Source: Aldehydirespirator sp028819505 (lineage in GTDB: Bacteria > Actinomycetota > Acidimicrobiia > Acidimicrobiales > Aldehydirespiratoraceae). From it: a stretch of DNA of 64,000 bases. The notes under the pieces were generated by a model. That model was not told the DNA's origin, did not search any database, and worked only from the letters and a program-made list of their open reading frames with translations. The stretch lies in the NCBI GenBank assembly GCA_965207755.1, contig OZ242297.1, positions 1,798,001 through 1,862,000 of the forward strand. Reading direction: 5' to 3'. This document shows positions 50,041-59,050 of this stretch, one piece after another; within the stretch, counting starts at the first letter, position 1; each line of letters begins with the position of its first letter. Position numbers and translations under genes: made by a program.

Positions 50041-51452
50041 GGCTCTCCGCGTTTTAGGGTGGAGTGAGGGTGTTGAGGAGCGTCCAGTTGGGTTTGCCGG
50101 CGTAGAGCAGGGCGCGGATTCGGTAGTTGGCGAAGTCAGTACCCGAAGGCGGCGTGTTTGACGCGTTTGATGAGGTTGTTGGCGGCTTCGGCGGCGGCGT
50201 TGGTGACTGTGGCGGTGTGCCGGTTGGCGATCTGATGTCTTTAGGTCCACAGGGTGCGGCCGAGGCGGTTGATCTCGGGGGGCAGGCCGGGGTCCTGGAG
50301 GTCCGCGGCGAGCTGGTTCACGGTGGCGGCGCCGAGCTTGGCGTCGTCGATGTCATAGATCGAGCGGAGGGTCTCTTCAGCGGCGCCGGGCGTCGCGGAC
50401 CTCGCCGTAGGGGTCGCCTGCGTCGAGCAGGCCCCGCAGCCGGGTGCGCCCGGCGCCGGTGACGCGCTCGGAGGCCGTCGTGAGCAGTTTGCGCGCCCTG
50501 TAGAGGGGGTCCTCTTTGTGGCCGCGGTGCCCGAGGGTCTGCTGCTGGATTCGGCGGCGGACCTCGTCGAGGGCGTCGTTGGCGAGCCGCACGACATGGA
50601 ACGGGTCCGCGACCTGGCGGGCGTGGGGCACCGCGGCGTCGAACGCGGCCCGGTAGGGCCCGGAGAGGTCCAGCACCGCCCAGCGCACGCCGGCCAGCCA
50701 GCTCCGGAGCCGCTGTTGCAGCCACTGCGTGGGCGCTTGGGCGGTGCGGCCCGGCACTATGTCCAGCAGCTGGCCCCGCCCGACGTCGACGATGCCGGTG
50801 GCCCAGGCCTTGGCCCCGAACCGGCCCCGAAGCTGCATCAGGTGCTCGTCGAGCCCGAGCGCCGACACATCTGAGATCCTCTCGGTGTCGGCTGCCAGCA
50901 GCGCCTCTCCCCAGCGGCGCACCGACACGTTCACAGGGTGCCAGCTGCACCCCAACTCTGAGGCGACCTCCCCCACCGGGCGGCCCTGTCCCGCCTGACG
51001 GGTCGCGCTGCGGCCCGCCCGCGAGGTCAGCTTCTCCCGCGGCGGCGCGATCTCAGGGGCCTGCTCGGTGACGGCGCCCACCGAGCACTCCCGCCGCGGG
51101 CAGCGCCAGCGGCGCTTGTGCCACACCAGCCTCGCCGGGCGGCCGAACGCCGGCAGGTCCGCCAACTCCACAGCCCGCTCGCCGTGGGACCACAGCGGTC
51201 CGCCGCAGCCCACACACGGCGGTCTCCGCGACCGCCGCCCGATGTGCACCCGCAGCGGCTCGCCGGCCTCGTCGTCGACGCCGAGCACCTCCACGTCTCC
51301 CAGTCCCACCAACCGCTCACACACGCGCGTAGGGTCGCACTCCACAGGAATCCTCCAGATCTCGGCCGTTCGGAAGCGCCGATTCTGGGGGATCCCTCGC
51401 GTTCAGCCGCGGACCCTCACACAGCTCACTCCACCCTCAAACGCGAAGCTCC
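50041..51452 (-). mobile_element. ISL3-family insertion sequence with broken transposase
   Basis: Terminal inverted repeats are visible: GCGTTTTAGGGTGGAGTGAG at the left and CTCACTCCACCCTCAAACGCG at the right (one mismatch over 20 bp). Length about 1.41 kb. No clear target-site duplication. It interrupts or trims the 3' end of the membrane-protein gene to its right. Confidence 0.85.
50054..51345 (-). pseudogene. ISL3-family transposase, frameshifted
   Basis: The first 320 or so codons are open: a zinc-finger N-terminus CVGCGGPLWSHGERAVELADLP with CPRRECS, an HTH, GLDEHL (first Asp), then VLDLSGPYRAAFDAAVPHARQVADPFHVV. After a frameshift near 50395 comes LRSIYDIDDAKLGAATVNQLAADL, a stop near 50241, then RHQIANRHTATVTNAAAEAANNLIKRV (last Glu), a third break near 50147, and NYRIRALLYAGKPNW to the stop at 50054. 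At least three breaks mean the element cannot transpose by itself. Confidence 0.85.
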
Positions 51453-52783
51453 AGTTTCTCGGGAGTCTCATCCCAATTGGGTGAGTTGCTGTCCGGCACC
51501 CATTGATCCCATGCCGATTCGTCGGGAAAGCTTGTCGGCGCGGTGGGGCCGTCGTAGAACCACTGGTCGGTGGGCGGTCCGGCGGCGCCAATCGCGAACC
51601 AGTGCCCAGTGATGGTCTGGCGGACCGCGTACCAGCTCTGCCCGTCGTCGCTGATGTGCATCTCGATGTTGTGCGGCTGCGGGAGGCCGTATTTCTCCGA
51701 CAGGCCGTCGACGATGGCCTCAAGGCCCGCGAAGTACCGGTTGCCTTCTTTGGGGTAATGCCCGAGATGGCACGTGTGCAGCCATCGGAGGGCTTCCCGA
51801 GTCTCGGCGTGCTCTCGCTGATCCAGCTGCTGGCCACGGGAATCGGTGCCGACGGCGCCGGCGTTGTCTACTAGCCGTTGCGCCTTTGCCGCCTCGTTGG
51901 CGCGCCGCTTGCGGTCCTCGCGCAGTACCCGGCCCGTCCATCTCCACGTCGAGCGGAAACCTGGATCGTTCGCGAGCCAACTAGCAGCGGGACGCACAGC
52001 ACGAGCCGTTCGCGGGCGAGGACCGCATCGAGCGAGCACGGCAAGCCGGTGCCGCCACGACAGGCCAACCGCGGACTCAGAAGCCATGACTGAGAACGTG
52101 GCCTCGTAGACAAGATAGAGCGCGAACAGCGCCATGAACGCGAGCGCTACCGGCGTCAACCACAAAGGCATCACGAACTCGCGCCACAACAAGCCCTTGT
52201 CGATGACCTTCCAGTCCGCTACCAGTTGCGTGATGCCCCATCCAAGGGCTGCAAGACCAAGGAGCGACAGGTAGCCGGAGGCGAGCTTCCCCGCGCGACG
52301 GTGCTCGCGTCGGACGGACCCCCAAGCCGCGACAACACCACATGGCACAGCGAGAATCTGGGCAGGTATCTCGATGAACAGCGAGAACGACTCGGCGTTC
52401 GCCACGAACTCGAAGATCATGGCCACGCCCAGCAGCCGCTTGAACGCACCCTCGATCGCACCGTCCTTCCTGACCGCTTCGATGCCGACGCCGAGCAAAC
52501 CGAGGCCGGAAAACAGCAACCACAACACGGCTGCCGTCACCAGCTGCACGTCCCAGAGGCCAACGGCATCCGCCGCAGCGAACGCTGCTGACATCCAACA
52601 CAGGTACAAGACCACTGGCACAAGAATCGCCTTGTCCACGATCGCCGAGAGCAGCCCGCGAGCAGAACTCCCTAAACCACCGCCAGAAGCGTCTCGCCGC
52701 GACAACAGCGCCACCACCGCCGACCAGAAGAGCAACGCCACGATCAGCGCCAACTCACGGTTCGTCAAGAAGAAGTCAGACAA
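51437..52783 (-). CDS. Membrane protein of unknown function, C-terminus trimmed by ISL3
   Basis: A protein of 448 aa. About six hydrophobic segments lie in residues 10-235; a charged cytoplasmic region follows (KRRANEAAKAQRLVDN), then a soluble domain with AIVDGLSEKYGLPQPHNIEMHISDDGQSWYAVR. The last codons (KLELRV and the stop) lie in the terminal inverted repeat of the ISL3 element, so the original C-terminus has been lost. I recognise no family. Moderate GC. Confidence 0.65.
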   Translation of the reverse strand: MSDFFLTNRELALIVALLFWSAVVALLSRRDASGGGLGSSARGLLSAIVDKAILVPVVLYLCWMSAAFAAADAVGLWDVQLVTAAVLWLLFSGLGLLGVGIEAVRKDGAIEGAFKRLLGVAMIFEFVANAESFSLFIEIPAQILAVPCGVVAAWGSVRREHRRAGKLASGYLSLLGLAALGWGITQLVADWKVIDKGLLWREFVMPLWLTPVALAFMALFALYLVYEATFSVMASESAVGLSWRHRLAVLARCGPRPRTARAVRPAASWLANDPGFRSTWRWTGRVLREDRKRRANEAAKAQRLVDNAGAVGTDSRGQQLDQREHAETREALRWLHTCHLGHYPKEGNRYFAGLEAIVDGLSEKYGLPQPHNIEMHISDDGQSWYAVRQTITGHWFAIGAAGPPTDQWFYDGPTAPTSFPDESAWDQWVPDSNSPNWDETPEKLELRV

Positions 52784-52869
52784 GCAGGCTGCTCAACTCG
52801 CTAGAAGGGACGGGATATCACGTTGCTGGACCTCACCCTTGGGATCCGCCAGAGCCAAGAACGCAAGCC

Positions 52870-53268
52870 TTACGCCCCGTATAGACCGGGATGTCGCCTG
52901 CGAAAGTAGCAATATGTCAGTGTGGCATAGACAAGCGGAACTACGGGCAAAATGTATGTCCAGTTCGCTGACAGTGCTTGACTCAGCCACAGAGTAACGA
53001 ATGTAATCAGTGCGCCAAGCATCACTACTACCGCGGTCGGTCTTCGAATCGTAGGATGTTCACGAAACCGTGCGCGAATTTCACCATATGCACCCTTTAG
53101 GGCTTGCGATAAAATCAAGATTACCATGCCGATTATACTCAACAAGTAGGATCGCGATGGACTGCCATCCCGCACATCTTCTATCATGCCAATGAAGGCC
53201 ACGAAGACAAAGTACGCCACCGGCAGTGCCTCTACAATGTCGTTCCTTGTGCGTCTGGAAATAGTCAT
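52870..53268 (-). CDS. Small membrane protein of unknown function
   Basis: About 132 aa from ATG 53268 (MTISRRTRNDIVEALP); a longer frame to 53343 has a poorer start. About four hydrophobic segments: LPVAYFVFVAFIGMI, YLLSIIGMVILILSQAL, AVVVMLGALITFVTLWLS, YILPVVPLVYATL. It ends with a basic tail YCYFRRRHPGLYGA. AT-rich relative to the backbone. No family recognised. Confidence 0.55.
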   Translation of the reverse strand: MTISRRTRNDIVEALPVAYFVFVAFIGMIEDVRDGSPSRSYLLSIIGMVILILSQALKGAYGEIRARFREHPTIRRPTAVVVMLGALITFVTLWLSQALSANWTYILPVVPLVYATLTYCYFRRRHPGLYGA

Positions 53269-53498
53269 CTGAGCATTCCTTACTTTTTGCCGGGTGAGCG
53301 CCCGTCCGGTTCGGCGGGCGTCGTCGTCGGTCGGGGCCACCACGTCTCCACGGTCTCCACGCTACCAGGAACCGCGGTTGCGACCAAGAGGATCAGCGCT
53401 AGGGGAGGCTTGGCCTGCCCCAGCGACCCGGCCCGATACCAGTGGCTCCTTCCCCGAGGGCCGGGTCTAGAGCGCCGCGGGTCGAGCTCGGAGGCTCG

Positions 53499-53770
53499 CT
53501 AGATATTCGGAATGATCCTCTGGCCGTAATACTTGGCTTCTTCCCACGGGTGTTCGGAACAACCAGATGGACACAAGCTGTCATCACTAATGGGAATGTA
53601 GGCGGTTACTCCTGACCACATCCACCGATAGAAGTGATCTGATTGCGTTCCTTCCAGTCCTTCATCAGTCAAGACCCATTCGTCGTTGATGAGAAAAGCA
53701 AGCTTGCCCTTATCCTTGTCCGTATTTGGGCGCGGTCTAGCCGGTAGGCGTCTACATCATCTTCGAGCAC
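53499..53770 (-). pseudogene. Frameshifted small gene of unknown function
   Basis: On the minus strand one frame reads GHQKPVTVLEDDVDAYRL, then a shift near 53700, then DKDKGKLAFLINDEWVLTDEG, YRWMWSGVTAYIPI, EEAKYYGQRIIPNI and stop at 53499. The peptide is coherent and not a shadow of another gene. No ATG is in frame. The rest of 53344-53798 holds nothing else I can assign. Confidence 0.4.
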
Positions 53771-53798
53771 GGTAACGGGCTTCTGGTGTCCTTAGCGA

Positions 53799-53984
53799 TT
53801 ACTCGGGCTGCGTGTTCCCGATCTCGTTGATCTTGTCAAGGATGAGGTCGCCTGCCCAGGCGATGATGCTTGCGGCCCATCCGGTCGCCCACAGGACGCC
53901 AGACACCAACAGAAGCACAACGATCCAGAAGAATTGCACAGCGTCTCGCGACGCCCCGGCACCGTAGCTGCCGCGTCTGCTCAC
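53799..53984 (-). CDS. Possible small single-pass membrane protein
   Basis: 61 aa from GTG 53984: VSRRGSYGAGASRDAVQ, a hydrophobic segment FFWIVVLLLVSGVLWATGWAA, then DLILDKINEIGNTQPE. A longer frame upstream has unlikely composition. No family known. Confidence 0.4.
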   Translation of the reverse strand: MSRRGSYGAGASRDAVQFFWIVVLLLVSGVLWATGWAASIIAWAGDLILDKINEIGNTQPE

Positions 53985-54223
53985 TGCGACCCTCCGACTG
54001 CTAGGGCCGGACGTAGGGATGTCAGGCCGGAACGTTGGCACGGGATGTGGAGCATCGGATTCTCCCTGACGGGGGTTGGAGACCCTCATCCCATCACGGG
54101 GGTGCGACAGCCTTCTTCGGCATCTCAGACGGCGCTGCGGGGCGCGTGCTGTCAGGCGATGGTTGCCGCTGGGGTGGGCGGCATACAGTTCGGCGTTCAC
54201 CCGTCAATCGCCCCGAGAGTCGT

Positions 54224-55324
54224 ATGCCCCCAAAGTCACCAAGACAACACTTCATCACCAAGTCCTACATGAAGCAATGGGCCGACGACAGCGGCAACGT
54301 CGGCGTGGTGTGCATGCATCATCGCGGCAGTGTGCTAGTGCCTCCAGGAGCGCTGCATCATGTTCGCGACCTGTCGTCTCATGAACTGGAGAACCAATGG
54401 AGCCGTGACGAGGACCAAGCGATGCAGGTGCTTGAGGACTTCAAGGAGGCTCTCGGCACCAACGACGGCGAGTTCGAGGCAGCAGAAAGACTTATCTCCG
54501 ACCCAGATCGCTTGGCAGCGCTGGTCGATCTTGTTGCGTTGCATCATGCACGCTCTCTAGTTGTGCCGTTGAGACAGTTGATGGACCCAAACGCAACGGG
54601 CGGCAGTGCCGAGTCGGAAGCGGTCATTCGAGAGCGTTCGGAGGCCATTAGGGATCACTATGACCGCTGCGGTATCGAGGTCACGATCTATCCGGAGGAC
54701 ACTCCCGTCGCCTTGGGCGCGATCCCGGTGTTCGACGCACATGTCTGGGGTAGACGACCACCTGGCACTGCTCGGTTCATCATGCCGCTCACGCCGCGTG
54801 CGATCATCTGCGGCACCCCCGACTGGCCCCCCGGAGAGGTCAGGGTGGTATTCGGCAGCGTTGACCACGAGATGCTGGTGACCAGCCAACTGGCGGGAGA
54901 GCCAGGGCTGTTCGGCACGACCTATCTGATCTGCAAACCCTCCGCGTTGGAACGAACAGCCGAGACAGCGCTACGCCTGTCCGAGGGCAGCGACGTCCAC
55001 TGGTACGCCATCGACAACCGCATTCACCTGTGCGGCACATCTGCTGCTGGTGAGATGCGAGCCGACTGGCGACGGCGCACACGTCGCCACGCACGCGGTC
55101 AAGTCATATGCAGATGGCCAATCACCCCCCACTGCATCAGAGTCAGATACCACTCGATCATGGGCAAGGACGCCCGCAAGATACAGCAAGACCTCGACGA
55201 GCTTGGCATAAAGGTGTGCGCCTGCGACCAACACCGCCGCAACCACAAGGTCTCAGCGCTGTGGAACGTCGCCATGCCGCAGGTCATCTGCGACGAGATA
55301 CGCCGACAGCAGAAGACCCGATGA
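54224..55324 (+). CDS. DUF4238-type protein
   Basis: A protein of 366 aa from ATG 54224. The N-terminal RQHFITKSYMKQWADDSG is the signature opening of DUF4238; EAAERLISDPDRLAALVDLVALHHARS, FIMPLTPRAIICG and a Cys/His-containing basic tail (VCACDQHRRNHKVSALW) follow. DUF4238 members are common in defence islands but have no established activity. The tail after residue 300 looks additional. The region to 55515 downstream is empty. Confidence 0.75.
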   Translation: MPPKSPRQHFITKSYMKQWADDSGNVGVVCMHHRGSVLVPPGALHHVRDLSSHELENQWSRDEDQAMQVLEDFKEALGTNDGEFEAAERLISDPDRLAALVDLVALHHARSLVVPLRQLMDPNATGGSAESEAVIRERSEAIRDHYDRCGIEVTIYPEDTPVALGAIPVFDAHVWGRRPPGTARFIMPLTPRAIICGTPDWPPGEVRVVFGSVDHEMLVTSQLAGEPGLFGTTYLICKPSALERTAETALRLSEGSDVHWYAIDNRIHLCGTSAAGEMRADWRRRTRRHARGQVICRWPITPHCIRVRYHSIMGKDARKIQQDLDELGIKVCACDQHRRNHKVSALWNVAMPQVICDEIRRQQKTR

Positions 55325-55515
55325 GGAATGCCCTAGAAGGTGGTTGACGAGCTGTCTGCCGAAGGTCCAGGACGGCAACGCGTGACGCGAATCGGCTGAG
55401 CCTCACCGGGGATCGCACCGGTGGTCTGCCCTGTGTTCTGCGAGGTCAGTTTGTTGGATCTCAGGCGGTCTTGGTGGCGATACGAAGTCCGCATTCGACG
55501 GCCGTGAGCATGTGG
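55325..55515. other. Short gap before the integrase
   Basis: Nothing recognisable. It lies 3' of the integrase and of the DUF4238 gene (convergent). Confidence 0.4.
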
Positions 55516-56687
55516 CTAGGCGATGTGCCGTGCCCAGGCGTTCATGACCTCGCCGCGCTGATCCAGCAGGTCGGAGCGGCGGTAGGCGGCTTCGACGGTG
55601 TTCTTGACGACATGCGCTAGGCACGACTCGGCCAGCTCACGGCTGACGGCCGCCTCGGCGCACCAGTCGCAGAACGATGAGCGGAGCCCGTGGGGGGTCA
55701 TGCCCAGGTCGAGTTCGTGGCAGAGCTTGGAGAGGGCGTCAGGAGTGATCTGCCGGCCACGTGAGGACGGGAACACCAGCGAGTCGGGGGTGCCGTCGCT
55801 GTAGGGGCGTGCCTCGTTGAGCACTGCGAGCGCCTCGGGGCTCAGCGGGACCCGGAACTCGCGGCCGACCTTGGTGCGCTCGCCTGGGATCGTCCAGATG
55901 TCGCCATCGATCTCGTCCCAGCACATCCCGCGGACCTCTCCGGAGCGGGTCGCGGTCAACGCCAGCATCCGCATGGCGAGCTTCGTGGTTGGGAAGGCGC
56001 CGGAGTTGTCGATGGCCGCGAGCGCGGCGGGCACCTCGTCCGGCGGCAGTGCCGCCATGTGGCGACGGGCGACCCCGTTGCGGGGCAACGCGGCCAGCAG
56101 CGCCTCGCCGGCGGGATCGTCTCCACGGTGTCCGGCGGCCATCGCCCATCTGAACGCCAAAGAGAGCCGCTGGCGTACCTTCTTGGCGGTGTCGTGACGG
56201 TCGGTCCACAAGGCCCGATGACCCGCAGCACGTCTTCGGTATCGATCTGGTCGACAGGGCGGTGAAGTAGGTTGTCGGCGTGGTTGCGGACGCTGTTGCG
56301 CCAGATCTCAGCGGAGCGGCCGCCGTTCTTCCACGACGCCGAGCGGCCCTCGATCACGGCCTCCAGCGCGTCAGCGAGAGTCGGGGGCGGGTTCTCGGCG
56401 ATGCGCGGGTCGATGCCGGACTCAATCTTGCGGCGGTTGTCCAGCGCCCGCTCGCGCGCGGTGGCCAGCCCCACCACCGGGAACGATCCCAGACCCAAGT
56501 TGGTGGCGCGGCCGTTGATGCGGAGCCTCTGAACCCAGACCTTCGAAAGCCGCCCGTTGGTCATGCGCCGCACCCGCAGGGTGAGCCCGTAGCCGCCGCG
56601 GCCGTCGCCGTAGACGCCGGGCCGGTTGACCTGTTTGACGAAGGTCGCGGACAGCGGCAGACCGGCCCGCGAGTTCGATTCTCTCAC
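55516..56687 (-). pseudogene. P4-type tyrosine recombinase (integrase), single frameshift
   Basis: The N-terminal arm-binding domain (DUF4102 type) reads GRGGYGLTLRVRRMTNGRLSKVW...NLGLGSFPVVGLATAR...IESGIDPR. The frame shifts near 56210: after VLRVIGP the other frame continues WTDRHDTAKKVRQRLSLAF. One base missing in the GGGCCTTGTGG segment would explain it. The catalytic domain is otherwise complete: Arg in TRSGEVRGM, H-x-x-R in TPHGLRSSF, His in LAHVVKNTVE, Tyr in EAAYRRSD. Such integrases insert at tRNA and tmRNA 3' ends. The first codons overlap the putative attachment core. It is inactive unless the shift is bypassed or is a sequencing error. Confidence 0.85.
56671..56683 (+). other. Candidate attachment core at the integrase start (attR)
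   Basis: GAGTTCGATTCTC, identical to the tmRNA T arm at 38971-38983. The sequence beyond (TCACTTCTGG) no longer matches the tmRNA 3' end, so the duplicated part is short or has decayed. Confidence 0.45.
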
Positions 56688-56934
56688 TTCTGGTTGTCAC
56701 TTTCTCTGTCGCGAATGTCACTTGATGGGATGCTACGCCCGGCAACCGGCTGAAACAGGGATAGGCCCTCTCACCTGCGAATATAGGCGACAAGAAGCAA
56801 CAAACTGCAACCCCCCGAAACCCGAAAGAAATTCTCCAGCTCACCACCCAGGTAAGCACGGTCTTCAAACCTCAAGCTGGATGTCACAGCCAAGCCCTAC
56901 TGTCGAACATCTGTTTGCTTCAAGGAGGTTGCGG

Positions 56935-58359
56935 ATGTCCGGCCGTCATGTTTCAACGCCCGCTTCGTCGACTGGGAGTACCGCTCGACCGATTGCCCTT
57001 CCTGGGAGCGAGTCGTGGTCTACGGTGGCCGACATGGCCTCTGCCGCGCGGCCACGCACCAACGGCGCCATGAACACGCTGTTGGCGCGGGACGCCCCCG
57101 CACACGACTGGTACCGCTTCGTGCTGTCGTTTCCGCCCCACCTCGTTCGCGATTATGCCCAGCGGTTCGCGCTCGACGCCGACAGCCGGGTTCTCGACCC
57201 GTTCTGCGGCACGGGCACGACCATTGTGGAGGCGAAGAAGCTCGGCGTGCCTAGCTGTGGCCTCGAAGCGGTGCCGCTGTCCCGGCTCGCAGCCTCCACC
57301 AAGGTCGACTGGACTCCGGATCCTGACGAGTTGCTCAAGCACGCCGAACTCGTGGCCGAGAAGGCGCTCGCCATGTTGGCCGCGGACGGCATCTCCGATG
57401 AGCCGGCGTCATCGGTCCCGCGGGGAGTGCGGCTGCGGAGGCTTCCCGCCGCGAAGGCGAAGATGCTGCTCAAGGACTCCATCAGCGCTCTGCCGCTTCA
57501 CAAGGTGCTGGTGTTGCGTGACGCCCTCGACGGCGAATACGACTCGGCCTTTGCTGGCCACGAGCGGCTCGCGCTGGCTCGGATCCTGCCGGTGGAGGTC
57601 GGCAATCTGCGCTTCGGGCCAGAGGTGGGCCTCGGAACGGTCAAGCTCGACGCTCCGGTGGTGTCGGTGTGGCTTGAGCGCGTGCAGACCATGTGCGCCG
57701 ACCTGCGCCAGCTCCGGCCACGCGCCGCCACCTCGGCTGTCGCCCTGGACGCAGATGCGCGAATGGTCGGCGAACTCCTGGAGCCCAGCAGTGTCGATGC
57801 GGTCATCACCTCGCCGCCGTATCCGAACGAGAAGGACTACTCGCGCACAGTGCGCCTCGAGTCGGTGCTTCTGGGCTATCTCAGCAGCCGGTCGGACCTT
57901 CAGGCGATGAAGAAGGGCCTAGTGAGGTCCAACACCCGCGGCGTCTACCGCGACGACGCTGACGACGCCTGGGTTCGAAACGACGCCGAGGTCGAACGGA
58001 TCGCCTCAGCGATAGAGGCGCGCCGCATCGAACTCGGCAAAGACTCGGGATTCGAGCGCATGTACCACCGGGTCACGAAGCTGTACTTCGGGGGGATGGC
58101 CCGTCACCTCGTCTCGTTGAGCCGCGTGCTCAAGCCCGGAGCCCGGCTCGCGTACGTGGTAGGCGACCAAGCCTCCTATCTGAGAGTCATGATCCGCACC
58201 GGTCAGATCCTGGCCGAGATCGCCGAGCGCGCCGGATACGACGTCGAGTCAATCGACCTGTTCCGCACCCGCCACGCCACAGCAACACGAGAGCAACTCC
58301 GAGAGGAAGTACTGGTGCTGAGATGGCCAGGCGCCGCAGCCGCCGCCAGCCACCGATGA
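56935..58359 (+). CDS. DNA methyltransferase (N4-cytosine / N6-adenine type)
   Basis: A protein of 474 aa from ATG 56935, with AAGGAGG ideally placed upstream. SAM motif VLDPFCGTGTTIVEAKKLG near residue 80-100; catalytic SPPY in VITSPPYPNEKDYSR near 290-305; a third conserved segment is VLKPGARLAYVVGDQASYLR near 400. This X-I ... IV layout with a large insert between is typical of orphan or type II methylases of the N4/N6 group. The truncated gene downstream looks like its former restriction partner. Confidence 0.88.
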   Translation: MSGRHVSTPASSTGSTARPIALPGSESWSTVADMASAARPRTNGAMNTLLARDAPAHDWYRFVLSFPPHLVRDYAQRFALDADSRVLDPFCGTGTTIVEAKKLGVPSCGLEAVPLSRLAASTKVDWTPDPDELLKHAELVAEKALAMLAADGISDEPASSVPRGVRLRRLPAAKAKMLLKDSISALPLHKVLVLRDALDGEYDSAFAGHERLALARILPVEVGNLRFGPEVGLGTVKLDAPVVSVWLERVQTMCADLRQLRPRAATSAVALDADARMVGELLEPSSVDAVITSPPYPNEKDYSRTVRLESVLLGYLSSRSDLQAMKKGLVRSNTRGVYRDDADDAWVRNDAEVERIASAIEARRIELGKDSGFERMYHRVTKLYFGGMARHLVSLSRVLKPGARLAYVVGDQASYLRVMIRTGQILAEIAERAGYDVESIDLFRTRHATATREQLREEVLVLRWPGAAAAASHR

Positions 58360-58395
58360 GGTTCTCGCAGACTCCCGCCGAAGGACTGGCCTGAC

Positions 58396-58983
58396 ATGTC
58401 CACGGCGAGCCTGGCGCAGCAGATCATCGAGTGGATCTTCGCCCAGCGCCACAATCCAGGTGACGATCACGTGACCTTCACACGAGACGACTTGATTTCT
58501 GCCGCCGAAGCGCTGAACGCACCCCGCCCTAAGAATCTCGGCGACATCGTGTACTCGCTGCGCTACCGGGTGCCGCTTCCCGACTTCATCCGACGAACAG
58601 CACCGCCGGGCCGTGAATGGGCAATCTTCCCCGGCGGCAACGCCGTCTACACGCTGCGGTCCGTGCCCTTCAATCTCATCGAGCCACGAAAGGGCCTCCG
58701 GACGATCCGCCTGCCCGACGCCACACCCGGCGTCATCTCCAAGTATTCCCTAACGGACGAACAGGCCCTGCTAGCCCGGGTCCGGTACAACCGACTGCTC
58801 GATGTGTTCACCGGCCTCGCCTGCTACCCCCTCCAGAGCCACCTGCGCACAAGCATCACCATCACCAACGCCATCGACGGCAAGCCGAGCAGCTCGCAAG
58901 TCGAAACCGACGACGTCTACGTAGGCCTGGACGAGCACGGCGCCCACCAGCCACGCCACGGCCACGCCAACACCTCGCCGTGA
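58396..58983 (+). pseudogene. Truncated restriction endonuclease-like protein
   Basis: 195 aa. DDHVTFTRDDLISAAEALN, VYSLRYRVPLPDFI and GREWAIFPGGNAVYTL form an N-terminal recognition region; QVETDDVYVGLDEHGAH looks like the start of a PD-(D/E)xK-type core, after which the frame runs into an unrelated His/Pro/Arg stretch and stops. No other frame continues it. It begins 36 nt after the methyltransferase. A nuclease role is inferred from position and the QVETDDVYVG motif only. Confidence 0.55.
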
Positions 58984-59050
58984 CGACCAACGCCACACGC
59001 GCCGACGACGCCCGAGGGATCGTCCGGCCGACAACCGGCCGGGAGAGCTC

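Larger units (their letters stand above)
38971..56683. mobile_element. Probable tmRNA-associated genomic island
   Basis: About 17.7 kb between the tmRNA 3' end and a frameshifted P4-type integrase, bounded by the 13-bp match. GC drops visibly after the tmRNA (AT-rich 39000-39150, and 48.7-49.9 kb). The content is defence and mobile genes: QueC-like protein, IS30, type I restriction-modification, Mrr-like nuclease, ISL3, DUF4238 protein. The dispersed repeat common in the backbone does not occur inside. Confidence 0.65.

Noticed and set aside
57015..57910. Alternative frames within the DNA methyltransferase
   Set aside because: They are shadow frames; the real frame has both catalytic motifs and an ideal ribosome-binding site.
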